Positions 60,913 through 64,000 of a DNA stretch of 64,000 nucleotides are shown here, piece after piece; the first letter of the stretch is position 1, and every line of letters starts with the position of its first letter. The notes under the pieces are model-generated. The model was not told where the DNA came from, searched no databases, and saw only the letters and a list, made by a program, of their open reading frames with translations. Source of the stretch: Viola odorata (taxonomy: Eukaryota; Streptophyta; Magnoliopsida; Malpighiales; Violaceae); the NCBI GenBank assembly GCA_963691705.1, contig OY829537.1, positions 37,203,514 to 37,267,513 of the forward strand. Direction: 5' to 3'. The position numbers and the translations under genes were made by a program.

Positions 60913-62499
60913 ATGACTATAGGATCGGAGCCGATCCGATCATTATCCTCTAATATCCCTTTCTCAATCCGCAGATATTTATTCCCCTTTACTACGGCTG
61001 ATCTCTCTATGACGTCGCAACCAATTACCTCTGGATCTCTGGACCACACGGTCGGGATCGCTGAAGGACTTGTCTCTTCGCAAACGGGTATTTCATCATC
61101 TTAGATAGCGGGACCTGATTTCTCCACTCCTCTTTTGGGGGGATCTGTGCGCAGCCATGAACATCCTTTTGCAATGGAAATAGCGACCCTTCGTTCTCGG
61201 TTGGAATATTTGACTGAAATGGCTGCAAGAATCACGCCTGGTGCTTCTGGATCTAGTCTCCCTCCCCGCGTCATGTTCACACCATCTATCGTCGCTGATC
61301 GACCTTTATCACCGTTGCTTCCAGAAAACCTCCAAATGTCTTTGTCCGCGGGAGATCCCTCGGTTAGTGTTGTGCCGTTCACTCAAGGAAGAGTAGAAGC
61401 TTACATACCACAGATGCTGCAAGGTCTCCTCCCACAAGGAGATAGGCAACTTGAGGGGGTTAGGAACCGGTGGGACGGACGGAGGGAAGGAGCCAACAGG
61501 AGTTTGTCTCCCGATTACAGTGAAAGATCTAGTAGTCGAAGATACCAAAGTCGTTCGCATAGGAGTCGCAGTCGATCTCCTAGGCGACATCTTACGCCGG
61601 AACCACGAAATAGGGAGCGTCAAGCTGAAATGTCTCCTCCGCGTCAGGCGCGTGAGATTCTTGATGATACATCGGGTCACCCATTTAGCCGTCGTATAAG
61701 GCGTCATAGGGTCAGTCGACGCGTGAAGCTTCCCACTGATACTTATGATGGCACCAAGGATCCTATTTCGCATATCAATAAAGTGAAGGATTTTGTTCAG
61801 TTTCAGACCCACAGTGATGCGGCGTTGTGCCAAATATTTGTCATGACACTGTCGGGTGTCGCGCGTCTCTGGTTTGAAGGACTCCCTGGTGGATCCATTA
61901 ATAATTTCTCACAATTAGAATCTAAATTTTGGAGCAGATTTAGTACGGCAATTCCAATCAGGAAATCTGCCACCGCGTTATTTGACATACAACGAAGGCC
62001 TCAAGAAACTTTAAAGGAATTTCTCAGTCGCTTCGATTTGGAAATGTCCTTAACGTCGGGCGTTACTATTGATTTTGCTATAGAAGCCCTAAAAAGGAAC
62101 TGCCGCTATGGAAAACTGAAAGACACGCTCATGGTAGACCCTCCAGTGACTTTAGATGCGTTGAGACTTAAAGCCCACAATTATGCGAAAATGGAAGAAG
62201 AAGAAAACAGAGATAAGACGTATAACGTGCCGCATGGGACATCTCAACTTACTGCTGCTCCCGCAAAACCCCTTCCTGACGATCATTTTATCGACGATTA
62301 CGCCAGGCGGAAAGATCTTATCCCCAAAGCCTCCAATAGGCAGAAGGGTCATTTCTCGAAGGGAAAAACCGGTGGTTCCCCCACTCGACGTCACGGGGAT
62401 TCTTATAAGAATCGGACGTACGACCCAGATTTTCCTTCCGGCGGAAAGATCTTATCCCCAAGCACTCCAAGGGCAGAGATTTTAGCGATAGCGGAATAA
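60913..62499 (+). CDS. gag: R4 Gag protein (two in-frame stops)
   Basis: An ATG at 60913 opens the frame, which has a TAG at 61102-61104 and is then open to a TAA at 62497-62499. An Arg/Ser-rich segment (SRSHRSRSRSPRRH, near 61545-61600) precedes the retrotransposon gag domain: LPTDTYDGTKDPISHINKV, LSGVARLWFEGLPGGSI and ETLKEFLSRFDLEM. MVDPPVTLDALRLKAHNY follows. After the TAA the same frame continues into a zinc-finger-like CKFHKARGHSTEAC and pol. Gag would form the particle. The second stop lies between gag and the zinc motif and may be mutation or a gag/pol boundary. R4 is the best preserved member of its family here. Confidence 0.8.
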
Positions 62500-64000
62500 C
62501 GAAATCTTCCCATCCGCTACCTCGTGCCTACGAAACCAGGAGTGCTTCTAGGGAGAAGGGAGAATGCTTATTGTAAATTCCACAAAGCCAGGGGCCATTC
62601 CACAGAAGCATGCAGGGAGTTAAGATCGGCGATAGAACGTTTGGTGGAAGAAGGATATTTAGGAGAATTTTCCACCCAGATAAGAGAAGATGCCAGAAAT
62701 AATCTCATGAAAAGGACAACAGACGAACGACCAGTTCCTCCTCGCGTTCCGCAGAAGGATGATGCTCCCAGAGGAAAAGATAGGGAAACTCTTACGGTTG
62801 ACGACGAATATATCCCTATGATTAACATTATCGCGGGAGGAACCCCTTATATGGACGAATCAGAACAACCGACTGCCGCAAAAGGAGAAAAACGCACACG
62901 GGATGGCACGACGAAGAAAGGAGATGCGATAGGCATCTTGGATCGAATGATATTATCCTTTTCCGAAGAAGATGAGAAAGGCGTTGTCTACCCGCACAAT
63001 GATGCATTGGTGGTTACGCCCGTCATCACCAGCCATGGAATCAGAAGGACCCTCATTGATAATGGGAGTGCGGTGAATCTCTTCTCGCTGGAAGCGTACA
63101 ATCTCCTGAAACGCCCTAATAATGAGCTAACGTCCAGCAAACGGCCTATAGTTGGCGTTGATGGGGTTCCAATCCCTGTCACGGGGGTAATTACTTTGCC
63201 CATATATTTCCGAGAAGACACCTATAAACGATCAGAGAATTTGCTGTTCCTTGTCGTGGATTTAAATTTCCCCTATAATGTCGTACTCGGGCGACCTTTT
63301 CTCAACCGTTTCAGAGTGGTGATATCTCAAAAGCATTTAAAAATGAAATACCCCTCCTGGGATGGGGTAGTATCCATAAAAGGCGATCAAAAGCTGGCGG
63401 CGGAATGCTACTCGCTCATGACTCAAAGGAGCTGCGATAGGTATGTGTGTATAGCGGCGGACCCCTATGAACAAGGCGATGAGAAGCGCGCTCAACCTCT
63501 GGACAAAATGGTACCCATTTCGGCAATCGGTATAGAGGAAGCAAGCTTCCTGATCAGTGAAAAACTCAGCTCAGCGGAGAACCTTCAACTAGCTCGGTTA
63601 CTGAACAAATGCCAAGGAAATTTCGCGTGGAAACCCGCAGACATGCCAGGTATATCACGCGAAATAGCCGAGCATCAGCTCAATGTGGACCCAGATGCCA
63701 GGCCGGTACAACAAAAGCGGCGCGCGTTCTCTAATGAAAAGGCATTGGCTGTGCACAAAGAGGTAACCACGGTTCTTGGCGCAGGGTTCATCCGCGAAAT
63801 TCAATATCCCACCTGGCTAGCGAACCCTGTCCTTGTTCCTAAGCCCAATGGGGATTGGCGCATGTGCATCGATTTCACCGATTTAAATGATGTCTGCCCT
63901 AAGGATTGCTACCCGCTCCCTCGTATAGATCAATTAGTTGATCAAACTGCCGGGTACGCCTATTTAAGTTCACTGGACGCCAACTCTGGATACCACCAGA
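62500..64000 (+). CDS. pol: R4 Pol: protease and start of reverse transcriptase (runs off the window)
   Basis: The frame is open from 62500 to the window end with no stop that I could find by reading it. It holds the zinc-like CKFHKARGHSTEAC (near 62572), the protease active site TLIDNGSAVNLF (near 63050) and GVDGVPIPVTGVITLP. LVVDLNFPYNVVLGRPFLNRF and the RT leader MPGISREIAEHQL come next. RT blocks ANPVLVPKPNGDWRMC, FTDLNDVCPKDCYPLPRID and SSLDANSGYHQ complete the visible part. The catalytic YVDD, RNase H and integrase should follow outside. The same frame as gag suggests a single polyprotein. Confidence 0.8.

Noticed and set aside
1..64000. tRNA, rRNA or other structural RNA genes
   Set aside because: I saw no convincing tRNA cloverleaf or rRNA segment. 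tRNA-like words occur only as primer-binding sites.

Overview
This window is plant nuclear DNA (probably a eudicot) made almost entirely of nested transposable elements. I found no ordinary host gene. The sequence shows LTRs, primer-binding sites, polypurine tracts, short GT-AG introns and Ty3/gypsy polyproteins of the plant-specific Tat clade, with dual RNase H domains.

The backbone consists of elements I call R1 to R4. They belong to one Retand-like Tat family whose LTRs begin TGATAAC and end TTATCA. R1 (2749-24782, pol on the minus strand) is old and broken. R2 (24783-60556, pol on the minus strand) has its 3' LTR placed exactly inside the gag of R1. R3 (about 5535-11770, opposite orientation) is a fragment lying inside R1. 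R4 (about 60556 to the window end, plus strand) has a nearly open gag-pol that leaves the window within reverse transcriptase. Between integrase and the 3' LTR, R1, R2 and R3 each carry a cassette of four extra genes antisense to pol. I call them A (about 127 aa), B (about 120-170 aa, basic and proline-rich), C and D (paralogues with a gypsy-type Transposase_28-like N-terminus and a coiled-coil C-terminus). Each gene type keeps its own TATA-like box at a fixed distance from its ATG. C and D keep 63-70 nt introns and an upstream CACGTG box in all three copies. This cassette is the most interesting system in the window.

An Ogre-type Tat element (26635-50042, 23,408 bp, minus strand) is inserted in gene B of R2 with a perfect 5-bp target duplication, GGAGG. 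It has 4.1-kb LTRs, an ORF1, gag, protease, a 1162-codon RT/RNase H/integrase frame, and a candidate 150-nt intron joining protease to RT in frame. The LTRs differ at only about 1% of sites where I compared them, so the insertion looks recent. Three in-frame stops interrupt gag-pro.

Smaller insertions are a tandem TRIM-like LTR cluster with palindromes (about 11771-13115), a non-autonomous hAT-like element with a perfect 8-bp duplication (18269-19169), and a solo LTR with a 5-bp duplication in the R1 integrase (19742-20179). Several tandem repeats lie in LTRs and in the 3' regions of elements. The left end (1-1773) holds a degraded reverse-transcribing element, possibly an old pararetrovirus-like copy, with a promoter and a 175-aa reading frame.

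Family names come from motif recognition by eye. No database search, alignment or expression data were available.
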